A stretch of DNA of 30,016 nt from positions 1 through 30,016 of the forward strand of contig DVOL01000036.1 in the NCBI GenBank assembly GCA_018713505.1, given 5' to 3'. The translations under genes were made by a program, and so were the position numbers. This DNA is from Faeciplasma avium (GTDB lineage: Bacteria; Bacillota; Clostridia; Oscillospirales; Ruminococcaceae). Numbering within the stretch: position 1 is the stretch's first letter; the number at the start of each line of letters is the position of its first letter. Positions 14,586 to 21,425 of the stretch are shown here, in pieces. Under the pieces are notes generated by a model, which was not told where the DNA came from, searched no databases, and saw only the letters and a list, made by a program, of their open reading frames with translations.

Positions 14586-15208
14586 TAGATGTAAACCTCC
14601 TCGATCTTCTCGACGGCACCCTTGCAGACGATAAGCTTATCGCTGTTAAGTATGTCGTAAACATTAAGGCTGCCTACAATTGTGGTCTTGACTCCGGGGA
14701 TGTTCCTGGAGCTTTTTATGACCTTCTCGTCGACCGACGGCATTACTATAAGAGCCTTGCCGCTTGCTCCGAGAGCGCTCAGCATATTGACGACGCTCTT
14801 GGTCTTTATAGCCTCAAGCTCGATTGAATCTACCACTACTACGCTGTTGTCAGCGAGCTTTGAGGAGAGCGCCGACTTCATAGCAAGCCTTTTTACCTTC
14901 TTGTTGATGGTGTATCTGTAGCTGCGGGGCTTGGGTCCTAAGGCGATGCCGCCGTGTACCCACTGGGGCGCCCTTATAGAGCCCTGCCTTGCGTGGCCGG
15001 TGCCCTTCTGCCTCCAGGGCTTTCTGCCGCCGCCGGAAACCTCTGTCCTTGTGAGAGTGGACTGTGTGCCCTGCCTTCTGTTTGCCAGGTAGTTGACTAC
15101 CATTGCGTGCATTACGGGGACATTAGGCTCTATACCCCATATTGCGTCGTTAAGCTCAGTGTCGGCAACTACATTTCCCTTAATATCGTAAACGGAAATC
15201 TTAGACAT
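14585..15208 (-). CDS. rplD: 50S ribosomal protein L4
   Basis: L4 reaches into the exit tunnel with an extended loop and in gamma-proteobacteria represses the S10 operon through its leader RNA. The 207-aa protein starts MSKISVYDIKGNVVADTELN. The tunnel loop is visible in LTRTEVSGGGRKPWRQKGTG and GHARQGSIRAPQWVHGGIAL. The C-terminal Rossmann-like domain follows. Length is normal. Whether L4 acts on the terminator-containing leader upstream of rpsJ is open, but it would be the first candidate. Confidence 0.98.
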   Translation of the reverse strand: MSKISVYDIKGNVVADTELNDAIWGIEPNVPVMHAMVVNYLANRRQGTQSTLTRTEVSGGGRKPWRQKGTGHARQGSIRAPQWVHGGIALGPKPRSYRYTINKKVKRLAMKSALSSKLADNSVVVVDSIELEAIKTKSVVNMLSALGASGKALIVMPSVDEKVIKSSRNIPGVKTTIVGSLNVYDILNSDKLIVCKGAVEKIEEVYI

Positions 15209-15227
15209 TGGTTACTTCCTCCTTCCA

Positions 15228-15863
15228 CTAAGCCTTCTTAACGCTGTTGCAAACGGTAACTATGCCATTCTTAGGGCCGGGAATAGCTCCCTTTACAGCG
15301 ATAAGATTGTTCTCAAGGTCAACCTTGACGACCTGAAGATTCTGAACGGTGACACGCTCAGCACCCAGATGTCCGGGCATTCCCTTGCCCTTGTAGATTC
15401 TCGAGGGCGTCGAGCAGGCTCCCATAGAGCCGGCGTGACGGTGAACAGGACCCGTACCGTGAGTCTCCTTGAGCCTGTGGTTGTTCCAGCGCTTGATGGT
15501 TCCGGCAAAGCCCTTACCCTTGCTGGTGCCGCAGACATCTACCATTTCGCCCTCGGCGAAGATGTCCGCCTTGATGATGTCCCCTACATTCATAGAGGAG
15601 ATATCCTCGAGCCTGAACTCCTTGAGCGTCCTCTTGAGAGCCACATCAGCCTTCTTGAAATGGCCGGTGAGCGGCTTCTTGAGGCTCTTTGCGCTTGCGT
15701 CCCCGAAGCCGTACTGAAGCGCCTCGTAGCCGTCGTTCTCGACGGTTTTCTTCTGGACGACAACGCAGGGTCCCGCCTCGATTACGGAAACGGGGATAAC
15801 CCTTCCGCTTGGGTCAAATACCTGGGTCATACCAAGCTTTTTACCGATAATTGCCTTTTTCAT
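15228..15863 (-). CDS. rplC: 50S ribosomal protein L3
   Basis: L3 starts large-subunit assembly and reaches towards the peptidyl transferase centre. The 211-aa protein starts MKKAIIGKKLGMTQVFDPSG and carries the signature VCGTSKGKGFAGTIKRWN with HRHAGSMGACSTPSRIYKGK, followed by MPGHLGAERVTVQNLQVVKV. Length is normal. It lies 91 bases after rpsJ, a gap holding two perfect hairpins. The ATG follows AAAGGAGGAAACAGA. Confidence 0.98.
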   Translation of the reverse strand: MKKAIIGKKLGMTQVFDPSGRVIPVSVIEAGPCVVVQKKTVENDGYEALQYGFGDASAKSLKKPLTGHFKKADVALKRTLKEFRLEDISSMNVGDIIKADIFAEGEMVDVCGTSKGKGFAGTIKRWNNHRLKETHGTGPVHRHAGSMGACSTPSRIYKGKGMPGHLGAERVTVQNLQVVKVDLENNLIAVKGAIPGPKNGIVTVCNSVKKA

Positions 15864-15886
15864 TCTGTTTCCTCCTTTGGTTATTG

Positions 15887-15946
15887 GTCGGATTTATCCG
15901 ACATGACCTGTCGTGTGACCTCGCTGAGAAATCGGCTTCGATTTCT
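15887..15946 (-). repeat. Two perfect hairpins in the rpsJ-rplC gap
   Basis: The first (15927-15946) has an 8-bp stem AGAAATCG/CGATTTCT with a 4-base loop and begins about 9 bases after the rpsJ stop. The second (15887-15902) has a 7-bp stem GTCGGAT/ATCCGAC, with TGTCG/CGACA complementarity in the stretch between them. Neither is followed by a U-tract. They may be mRNA-stability or processing elements that separate rpsJ from the rest of the operon. Confidence 0.5.
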
Positions 15947-15954
15947 TTAGGAGA

Positions 15955-16269
15955 TTACTTGATCTCCATTACGATGTCTACGCCAGCAGGAAGCTCGAGA
16001 TTCTGCAGAGCCGAGGTGGTCTCGGGAGTGGGGTGCAGAACATCGATAAGTCTCTTGTGGGTCCTAAGCTCGAACTGCTCACGGCTGTCCTTATACTTGT
16101 GGACGGCTCTTAGGATGGTGATTATCTCCTTGTCGGTGGGAAGGGGAATCGGTCCTGAAACCTTGGCTCCGCTTCTTTTTGCCGCCTCGACTATCCTTGC
16201 GGCGGCGGCGTCGACATTGGAGTGCTCGTAGCCCTTGACCTTTATGCGTATCTTTTCATTGACTGCCAT
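15955..16269 (-). CDS. rpsJ: 30S ribosomal protein S10
   Basis: S10 is in the 30S head and, as NusE, also joins NusB in transcription antitermination. The 104-aa product begins MAVNEKIRIKVKGYEHSNVD, has RSGAKVSGPIPLPTDKEIIT and the loop segment REQFELRTHKRLIDVLHPTP. Length is normal. It is the first gene of the operon. The ATG follows AAGGAGGCGTTTTAAAA. Its promoter lies about 360 bases upstream, with an intrinsic terminator in between. Confidence 0.98.
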   Translation of the reverse strand: MAVNEKIRIKVKGYEHSNVDAAAARIVEAAKRSGAKVSGPIPLPTDKEIITILRAVHKYKDSREQFELRTHKRLIDVLHPTPETTSALQNLELPAGVDIVMEIK

Positions 16270-16628
16270 TTTTTAAAACGCCTCCTTGATGCATTATCTT
16301 TTTTGGGGGCGGTAGCCTCAGCGCCGGCGCCGCCTCTGGGTAAGGCAGACGGATGGCATCAAAGACCTCTCTGCTTTTTAACACGCCTCCGTGCGTTTCG
16401 TGAGTCCCCATAAAAAAACCGAAAAACGCAGGTTTTTCGGTAGACGCACAATACCCCGGAAATACGCACTTAGGACACAGCAGGACTATCCCGCTGTTCG
16501 CAAGACGCTTAAGCACATACCGTGTGTATATCGCAGTCGCCCGGTTTAAAATCGGACATACTCTGCTGAAATTACCCGGCAAACCGCCGGCAACCTTCAG
16601 CTTCATCGCATATCTTCGCAGTCACGCA
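16270..16628 (-). promoter_or_regulatory. Long structured leader of the S10 operon with internal attenuator
   Basis: The RNA between the promoter and rpsJ is about 360 nt. In order it contains a long interrupted stem-loop closed by GCTGAA/TTCAGC (16601-16565), a 9-bp stem-loop ACAGCGGGA/TCCTGCTGT with one G-U pair (16497-16477), an intrinsic terminator (16440-16412), then about 140 nt to the rpsJ start with GC-rich pairings. No T-box GGTGG-type antiterminator core is present. The layout suggests premature termination that is relieved or enforced by a ligand, perhaps a ribosomal protein such as L4. A 116-codon frame is open across this stretch, but it runs through the terminator and into rpsJ, so I do not call it a gene. 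Confidence 0.65.
16412..16440 (-). terminator. Intrinsic terminator (attenuator) in the S10 leader
   Basis: A perfect 9-bp stem CCGAAAAAC/GTTTTTCGG (16440-16432 and 16427-16419) with a 4-base loop is followed by seven T residues on the minus strand (16418-16412). It lies about 190 nt after the predicted start site and 143 bases before rpsJ, so it can only act on the operon's own transcript. Confidence 0.85.
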
Positions 16629-16634
16629 GGTGAT

Positions 16635-16663
16635 ATGATATCATATTTTACCACGGTTTGCAA
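16635..16663 (-). promoter_or_regulatory. Sigma-A promoter of the S10-spc-alpha operon
   Basis: On the minus strand TTGCAA (16663-16658) and TATCAT (16640-16635) are separated by exactly 17 bases. The predicted start is near 16628. The region up to the previous stop (16664-16768) is A/T-rich and holds no gene or U-tract terminator that I can support. An A-rich stretch lies just upstream of the -35 box and could act as an UP element. Confidence 0.7.
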
Positions 16664-16768
16664 GCTTTTTTTGATATTTTAGGAGCTGTACTGTGTAGAA
16701 TTTTTCGGTTTTTTATCTGATATATTTGTTGAAGCTGCACATATTCCAGGGGACCGTTTTGCCTCCCG

Positions 16769-17518
16769 CTATATGCTGACCCAATCCTTAGGAAGCTCGA
16801 GGGCGGGCGGCTCCTCGTAGGGGATATCCTCACCCGGGACCTTAACAAGGTTCGGAACCGACTCAACCTCGTTGCGCTCGGTTATATATATGGTATAGGA
16901 ATGCTCCGAGGTGCTTCCGTTCTCCTCGATGACGCTTATCTCCCTCAGATAAAGGAGGTTTCCCTCGCCGTCAAAGTAATACTTGACGGTAAAGCCTTTA
17001 AGACCCTCGGGATAGAGTGCGCCGTCGATTTTTGTGATGTCGTACTGATGGCAGATTTCCATAGCCATGTCGTTGGCTGCGATATATGAGCCTTCCTCCA
17101 TGACAGCCGCCTTTATAAATAGTATCAGTCCCTCGTCCGCCATCGGGTAGGGGACATCCCTTGAATAGGCGTTAAAGCCGAGCTGTGTAGAGTCGGTCAC
17201 GGTGACAACGCCGTTTTCCTCGGTGAACTGCTCGTAGCCGTTGTTGTACTGGGCGATGTAATCGGTCTGCGACACTCCAAGGTAGGAATAGGTCATCATC
17301 CCGACCTCGTCGTATTTATAGATGAATATCTGCTCCGACTCCCCGGTGAGGTCGTTCACGACATCCACCCGTGCGGAGTCCAGCCCGACATACGCCTTCC
17401 TAGCGGCAAGAATATACTCCTCGCCGGGGACCTCGGCTCTGTCAAGACAGCCGCAAAAGGAGCCAAGCGCCGTCATTACAGCCAGCGCCAAGCAAGCTAA
17501 GCTTAAATATTTTTTCAT
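16769..17518 (-). CDS. Unrecognised lipoprotein of 249 residues
   Basis: I do not recognise a family. The protein begins MKKYLSLACLALAVMTALGS and is followed by FCGCLDRAEV, a signal peptide with an imperfect lipobox. Cys24 is the best lipid attachment site. The rest is an acidic, beta-rich domain with strand-like segments such as ESEQIFIYKYDEVGMMTYSY and GFTVKYYFDGEGNLLYLREI, loosely like LolA-type outer-layer folds. GTG directly precedes the ATG and could be the start instead. The gene is 33 bases after yabR, probably the last gene of that unit, and sits just before the S10 promoter. Confidence 0.7.
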   Translation of the reverse strand: MKKYLSLACLALAVMTALGSFCGCLDRAEVPGEEYILAARKAYVGLDSARVDVVNDLTGESEQIFIYKYDEVGMMTYSYLGVSQTDYIAQYNNGYEQFTEENGVVTVTDSTQLGFNAYSRDVPYPMADEGLILFIKAAVMEEGSYIAANDMAMEICHQYDITKIDGALYPEGLKGFTVKYYFDGEGNLLYLREISVIEENGSTSEHSYTIYITERNEVESVPNLVKVPGEDIPYEEPPALELPKDWVSI

Positions 17519-17551
17519 CACTTGATTTTATCCTTGTACCGTTTTTGCGGA

Positions 17552-18076
17552 CTACCTTCTTCTTCCGCTCCGCTTTTTGACATCGAGGTTTTTAAGGTCG
17601 GACATCCTGTCCTCGCTTGCCGCCTTAAACCTGGACAGCATATCCTCGAAGCCGGCGTCGGTGGACGCTCCCCTCGGCTCGTAGGCATACTCCAGGGATT
17701 TAAGGTCTACAGGCTCCTTCTTGACCGGCTTCCTCGCAGGCTGATGCTGCCTTGCAAAGCCGTCCTTATCGCCGTCCTTCTGACGGTCCTTGAAGCCCTG
17801 TCTTGCTCCCTGACGCTGGTCCTGGTGCCTTGACTCCTGCCTCGGCTCAGCCTTTTTTATCGAGAGGGCAATCTTGCCGTCCTCCCCGATGGAGACAACC
17901 TTGACCTTGACCGTCTGCCCAATTTTAAGAAACTCGTTGATGTCGTTTACATAGGTGCTTGAGACCTCGGAGATATGTACCATGCCGCTCTTTCCGCCGC
18001 CAAGGTCGACAAACGCCCCAAACTTCAAAATCCCGGTTACCTTTCCCTCAATTACGCTTCCCACTTCAAGCTGCAT
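17552..18076 (-). CDS. yabR: S1-domain RNA-binding protein YabR
   Basis: The N-terminal 72 residues are one S1 RNA-binding domain: MQLEVGSVIEGKVTGILKFG, AFVDLGGGKSGMVHISEVSS, then GQTVKVKVVSIGEDGKIALS. The remaining hundred residues are highly charged and low-complexity (RQESRHQDQRQGARQGFKDR) and end with basic KKRSGRRR. Total length is 174 aa. The gene order yabP-yabQ-divIC-yabR matches Bacillus. Its exact job is not known to me. It probably binds RNA through the S1 fold and the basic tail. Confidence 0.9.
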   Translation of the reverse strand: MQLEVGSVIEGKVTGILKFGAFVDLGGGKSGMVHISEVSSTYVNDINEFLKIGQTVKVKVVSIGEDGKIALSIKKAEPRQESRHQDQRQGARQGFKDRQKDGDKDGFARQHQPARKPVKKEPVDLKSLEYAYEPRGASTDAGFEDMLSRFKAASEDRMSDLKNLDVKKRSGRRR

Positions 18077-18120
18077 AAAAGTTTTCTAATCCTCTTTCAC
18101 AATAAATTGGTGTAGCCTTT

Positions 18121-18543
18121 TCAGTCGGGATTGCTCTTGGGATAAAAGCGCCTCTCCCTGGGGTACGCATAGCCCCGGTTTATGGCAGCCTCCAGCATAT
18201 ACTCATACTCGTCGGCGGCTCCTAAAAGCCTTTTCAACTCGTCCTGAGTTTTTTGCTCCTCGTCCTTTATCTGCTGGAGCCTTTCTATCTGAGCCCTTTG
18301 GTCTGCAATCTTCGCCTGGGAGGTTATGATTACATTCAGGGAGCAGATTAGGAAAACGCAGAAGGCAGCTATCTTGACAAGGTCTAAAAGCATCGAGCGG
18401 GTTCTTTTTTTCCTCTTAACGGTACGGCTTGGCGAGCTGCTTCCTGCCGTGCCCTGATTTGCCGCAGCACGGCTGTTTACGGCTCTGCCGCTTCCTGACG
18501 CCCTGCCGCTATTAGTACCTGCCCTGCCCTTGTCCGCCGGCAT
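18121..18543 (-). CDS. divIC: Septum formation initiator DivIC/FtsB-like
   Basis: DivIC works with FtsL and DivIB in the divisome. The 140-aa protein has a cytoplasmic Ser/Gly/Arg-rich N-terminus of about 50 residues, one membrane helix (LLDLVKIAAFCVFLICSLNV), then a coiled coil (QAKIADQRAQIERLQQIKDE EQKTQDELKRL) and the family's C-terminal motif EYMLEAAINRGYAYPRERRF. I chose the ATG at 18543 after GGGAGGCAGAGGG over a longer frame starting inside the promoter. It has its own consensus promoter, fitting a need for division outside sporulation. Confidence 0.88.
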   Translation of the reverse strand: MPADKGRAGTNSGRASGSGRAVNSRAAANQGTAGSSSPSRTVKRKKRTRSMLLDLVKIAAFCVFLICSLNVIITSQAKIADQRAQIERLQQIKDEEQKTQDELKRLLGAADEYEYMLEAAINRGYAYPRERRFYPKSNPD

Positions 18544-18582
18544 CCCTCTGCCTCCCTTCTTATAAAAAGTTACACACATTTG

Positions 18583-18611
18583 ATTATACACCGGCGTTTG
18601 GCTTTTGGCAA
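18583..18611 (-). promoter_or_regulatory. Sigma-A promoter of divIC
   Basis: On the minus strand TTGCCA (18611-18606) is separated by 17 bases from TATAAT (18588-18583). The predicted start is near 18576, about 33 bases before the chosen ATG. This placement also rules out the longer divIC start at 18591, which would lie upstream of the transcript. Confidence 0.75.
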
Positions 18612-18616
18612 GGATT

Positions 18617-19045
18617 TTAGTCAGCTTTTTTTGAGGATTTATCGAATAATGGCATGGTGTACAAATGCTCCGTCGCCTTTTTGAACATTTTACCCAAAAA
18701 ATCTGCGGCTATTCGCCCTCCCCTGATAATCGTATCTGCAATTTTTGACACCGCTCTGCCTAGAGTCCACAGGTATGCAAAGAATCCGAGCAGCATCAAA
18801 ACGAGCGAGTAGAGCCTCATTATCCCCATCGTGACCTGTACGCTAAATGAGTAGTAGGACACTGCGAATATGAGGCAGAAGATAATGTCCTCGGCAAACA
18901 CCGCCGCAGCGGGATGTCTTGACGCCGCCCTGGGAGTCCTGAACAGCTCGTAGACCCCTCCCAGCACTCCGCCCAGCAAGAATGCCAAAAGCGCCGCCGG
19001 CAGCTCCCTCCCGACGCCCATGTAAAGCTCCTCTGCGGGACTCAT
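18617..19045 (-). CDS. yabQ: Spore cortex biosynthesis protein YabQ
   Basis: YabQ is an integral membrane protein of the outer forespore membrane needed for cortex formation. The 142-aa protein shows the family's N-terminal helix (LPAALLAFLLGGVLGGVYEL followed by FRTPRAA), then helices around FAEDIIFCLIFAVSYYSFSV and MRLYSLVLMLLGFFAYLWTL and a basic C-terminal tail. Its ATG overlaps the yabP stop (ATGA). Adjacency to yabP supports the call. Confidence 0.87.
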   Translation of the reverse strand: MSPAEELYMGVGRELPAALLAFLLGGVLGGVYELFRTPRAASRHPAAAVFAEDIIFCLIFAVSYYSFSVQVTMGIMRLYSLVLMLLGFFAYLWTLGRAVSKIADTIIRGGRIAADFLGKMFKKATEHLYTMPLFDKSSKKAD

Positions 19046-19329
19046 CTTGTGAGCTTCCCCCAGAGAGTCAGCCTGCGTGTCCTGTCCTTGTCGCCGTACA
19101 CTATCGACTTAATCTCGCCGGTTATCACAGCCTCCCCCGACTCAAGGCTCATCTCGCTGACATGGAGCTTTGAGCCTTTTATCTCAAGCTCGCCCAGGGT
19201 CGTGAACGCCATTATCCTGCCGTCGTCGAAGCTCTCGACATCGGTGACGCCGGATATGCTCAGCTTTTTCCTCTCCTCCAAAATTATGTTGTTTTTCTTA
19301 CCAGCCAAAGCCTTTGCCTCTTCCGCCAT
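19042..19329 (-). CDS. yabP: Sporulation protein YabP
   Basis: YabP is a small sporulation protein, required for cortex formation in Bacillus. The 95-aa product starts MAEEAKALAGKKNNIILEER and carries the family pattern KLSISGVTDVESFDDGRIMA, TTLGELEIKGSKLHVSEMSL and EKSIVYGD-like GEIKSIVYGDKDRTRRL. I chose the ATG at 19329 after AAAGGGTGGTATC. The open frame extends further upstream, but that part lies across the promoter. Overlap with yabQ and a sigma-E-like promoter support expression in the mother cell. Confidence 0.9.
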   Translation of the reverse strand: MAEEAKALAGKKNNIILEERKKLSISGVTDVESFDDGRIMAFTTLGELEIKGSKLHVSEMSLESGEAVITGEIKSIVYGDKDRTRRLTLWGKLTR

Positions 19330-19370
19330 GATACCACCCTTTTCGTTGTACTGAGCCTCTGCCCGATAAA

Positions 19371-19400
19371 AGTATATGGCGAAAGCAAGCGCAGTATAAC
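19371..19400 (-). promoter_or_regulatory. Candidate sigma-E promoter of yabP-yabQ
   Basis: The minus strand reads GTTATACT (19400-19393), 14 bases, then CATATACT (19378-19371). The -10 part matches the known CATACA-x-T pattern at most positions and the spacing is right for sigma-E. The -35 part resembles the ATATT-type box with two differences. The first box could also act as a sigma-A -10 (TATACT). Bacillus yabP is sigma-E controlled. Confidence 0.45.
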
Positions 19401-19462
19401 GCAGAAGGTAGACTTGCGGCAGTGAAGCTTCTTTTCGCAGCTTGAGGGGAATCCCCACTCAT

Positions 19463-19618
19463 GCAAAGTGAGCTGTCAGCGAGGCTGACCAATTGATTGC
19501 CGGGTAGGTTTCACAAGAGCCTGACATCCGTGCGCCGCCGGGGAAGCGGCAGGAGGCTGTCTTACCCGCTGCCCGGCAATCCATTCGCCACGGCTTTAGC
19601 CGTGGCGGCTCACTTTGC
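19463..19618. repeat. 156-bp cloverleaf-like inverted-repeat element
   Basis: The ends are perfect 11-bp inverted repeats (GCAAAGTGAGC at 19463-19473, GCTCACTTTGC at 19608-19618). Inside are three further perfect stems: 19475-19489 (6 bp, GTCAGC/GCTGAC), 19495-19504 with 19572-19581 (10 bp, GATTGCCGGG/CCCGGCAATC) and 19587-19606 (8 bp, GCCACGGC/GCCGTGGC, TTTA loop). The 10-bp stem encloses GCCGC/GCGGC and CGGGTA/TACCCG pairings. It has no coding potential. It could be a non-autonomous mobile element of the MITE type or a structured RNA. I see no target-site duplication. Confidence 0.7.
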
Positions 19619-19658
19619 GCCGGGACAGGCTCGGTCTGCTGAAAATACATTCCCCGGC

Positions 19659-19692
19659 AAAAAAAGGACCGCACCATACAGATACGGTCCTT
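19659..19692 (-). terminator. Intrinsic terminator after the family-1 binding-protein gene
   Basis: The stem AAGGACCG/CGGTCCTT (19692-19685 and 19671-19664) is perfect over 8 bp with a 13-base loop and is followed by a run of T on the minus strand (19665-19659). It lies about 43 bases after the stop at 19735 and separates that gene from the inverted-repeat element and yabP. Confidence 0.85.
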
Positions 19693-19734
19693 GTGATATA
19701 CTCTCCAGCTGTCCCCGAAGGGAGAGCTAAGGCT

Positions 19735-21177
19735 CTAGGCTCTTGCGTCGGGATTTTGTACCCAGTCGTTGAGGTCCTCAAGGTAGTACTCTATAGACTC
19801 CATGTACTGCTCCTTGAGCTGTGCCCAGGTCTGAGGATTGTTGCCGGTGGTTCCTGTTATCAGGTTGTTGACAGCGGAGTTGAGCTGTGCCGGGCATCCT
19901 GGGGAGAAGTTTACAACAGGGTAGCCCTTGGCCAGCTCCTGGCACCTGTCGTTCATCTCGAGCATCTCGTCTGTCCAAAGATAGATTTCCTTGAGCTGCT
20001 TTTCGTCGATGCTGATAACGGTCGGGTCGAGAATCTTGAAGCGCTCGCACATCGAAAGAAGGACAACGCCGTCGGGATTTCTTGCGCCGTAGATGATGTG
20101 GTATCCTACAGGCTGACCGCCCAGGTAGTAGTTACCGTCGCCGTTGGGATTTCTCGGGATGGGAACGAACATGATCTCGTTGTTGGCTATATCGCCCCAT
20201 ACTGCGCTGATATCGTCAACGGGTCCTGTGAACGCCCACTTCTCTCTCAGCCAGAAGAGGCAAAGACCCTCCTTCATTCCGGCTCCGTCCTGCTCGGTGC
20301 CTCTCATGACGGTAGGACACCTGCAGTCGTTCTTGTTTAGGTCGTAGATGACGGTCTGAACAGCCTCGAGCGAGGGGTCGTCCAGATTGTGGATGAACTG
20401 ACCCTCCCCGTCTATGGCGATAAGGGTTACGCCGGTGGAGTTTACGAGTGCGGACTGCCATGCCCAGCCGTCAAGAGCGTATCTCTCCTCGTCAGGGTCT
20501 GAAAACTCAACGCACATCTCGTAGAATATATCCCAGGTCCACTCGTCGTTTGCATAAAGCTCTGCGGGGTCGTCAAAGCCCCACTCCTCGATGACTCTGC
20601 GGTTGTAGGTGCAGACATCGGTTGCCTTGACATCGGTGCAGATTATCCACGGCTCGCCGTTCATAGAGAAGTATCTCTCGACGAACTCTGCCGTTCCAGA
20701 CCACAGCGGGTCGGTATAGTCGATATAATCCCCGACGGGAATAAAGACGCTCTTTAAGCACCTTTCAGGGAAGGTGTTTACAGAGGCGGTGGTGAAGTCG
20801 GGAGAATTGTCCGCCATTATGAGGTTTGCGAGGTCGTCAAAGCGGGTGCCGTATGTAGTCTCTACCCACTCAATCTCTCCCCCGTACTTCTCTGAGAAGG
20901 TCCAGTATCCCGTGTTGACTATCTCGTCCTCGGAGTAGTTGTGGAAGCCATCCACCCAGTGATGGAAGGTAATGGTGGTTCCTGCGCCCTTAGCCGACTC
21001 AGCGTCGGGGAGCATGATTCCGGCGGCGGCGAGTATCGCCTCAGAGTCCTCGGTGGAGAGAGTCAGCTTGATTATCTGCCTCTTTTCCTTTCCGCAGCCG
21101 ACCATTACAAACACCACAAGAGCCGCAAGAAGCACGCATACTAGCCTCCTGATAATTCTAGCCTTTGCTGTATTCAT
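19735..21177 (-). CDS. Extracellular solute-binding lipoprotein, family 1 type
   Basis: The 480-aa protein starts MNTAKARIIRRLVCVLLAAL and ends its signal peptide with MVGC, so Cys28 is lipidated and the protein sits on the outer face of the membrane. The fold is that of sugar-type ABC binding proteins: ITFHHWVDGFHNY near residue 70, DNSPDFTTASVNTFP, a hinge segment CTYNRRVIEEWGFDDPAELY and the WTWDIFYEMC pattern typical of family 1. No permease or ATPase genes are adjacent. It has its own extended -10 promoter and terminator, so it is a single-gene unit. Substrate is unknown. AAAGGAGCTGAGT precedes the ATG. Confidence 0.85.
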   Translation of the reverse strand: MNTAKARIIRRLVCVLLAALVVFVMVGCGKEKRQIIKLTLSTEDSEAILAAAGIMLPDAESAKGAGTTITFHHWVDGFHNYSEDEIVNTGYWTFSEKYGGEIEWVETTYGTRFDDLANLIMADNSPDFTTASVNTFPERCLKSVFIPVGDYIDYTDPLWSGTAEFVERYFSMNGEPWIICTDVKATDVCTYNRRVIEEWGFDDPAELYANDEWTWDIFYEMCVEFSDPDEERYALDGWAWQSALVNSTGVTLIAIDGEGQFIHNLDDPSLEAVQTVIYDLNKNDCRCPTVMRGTEQDGAGMKEGLCLFWLREKWAFTGPVDDISAVWGDIANNEIMFVPIPRNPNGDGNYYLGGQPVGYHIIYGARNPDGVVLLSMCERFKILDPTVISIDEKQLKEIYLWTDEMLEMNDRCQELAKGYPVVNFSPGCPAQLNSAVNNLITGTTGNNPQTWAQLKEQYMESIEYYLEDLNDWVQNPDARA

Positions 21178-21258
21178 ACTCAGCTCCTTTCTTTACCATT
21201 ATCTTGATTTTGTTTGAAGCCACGGCAGCTTTACATTGCCTACATGGATTTCCTAACA

Positions 21259-21267
21259 AGTATATCA
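21259..21267 (-). promoter_or_regulatory. Extended -10 promoter of the solute-binding lipoprotein
   Basis: The minus strand reads TGATATACT: TG, one base, then TATACT (21264-21259), an extended -10 element. The sequence 17 bases upstream is TTTAAT, a poor -35. The predicted start is near 21252, about 75 bases before the ATG. The remaining 21268-21375 holds nothing I recognise. Confidence 0.5.
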
Positions 21268-21375
21268 CATCCTGAACAAAAATTAAATGCACATTTTGCC
21301 CATTTTATTCTTTACTCTTTTGTGCATATTAATGTAAAGCCATGCCCGTCTTGATGTTTTGTACTGCCATAAGGA

Positions 21376-21403
21376 TAAAAAAGAGGCGGACTCTGCCGCC
21401 TCT
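21376..21403 (-). terminator. Intrinsic terminator of the transglutaminase-like operon
   Basis: The perfect stem AGAGGCGG/CCGCCTCT (arms 21403-21396 and 21389-21382) with a 6-base loop is followed by a T-run (21382-21377). It lies about 25 bases after the stop at 21426 and ends the operon of the two transglutaminase-like lipoproteins. Confidence 0.88.
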
Positions 21404-21425
21404 TTCTCGGATTAGCCTAATGCAA

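Noticed and set aside
16256..16606. A 116-codon minus-strand frame covering the S10 leader
   Set aside because: It reads through the intrinsic terminator and into the rpsJ start, lacks a ribosome-binding site at its ATG and shows no domain. The region is better explained as structured leader RNA.
16648..16866. A 72-codon minus-strand frame overlapping the end of the lipoprotein and the S10 promoter
   Set aside because: It overlaps the real lipoprotein in another frame, covers promoter elements, and is basic and low in information.
19463..19618. Inverted-repeat element considered as a cobalamin or other known riboswitch, or as a tRNA
   Set aside because: It lacks the conserved cobalamin-box bases and the tRNA T-loop and D-loop signatures. 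The perfect terminal repeats point to another type of element.
19459..19781. Three minus-strand frames of 61-72 codons over the inverted-repeat element and terminator
   Set aside because: They cross perfect inverted repeats and a terminator, overlap one another in different frames, and have no ribosome-binding sites.
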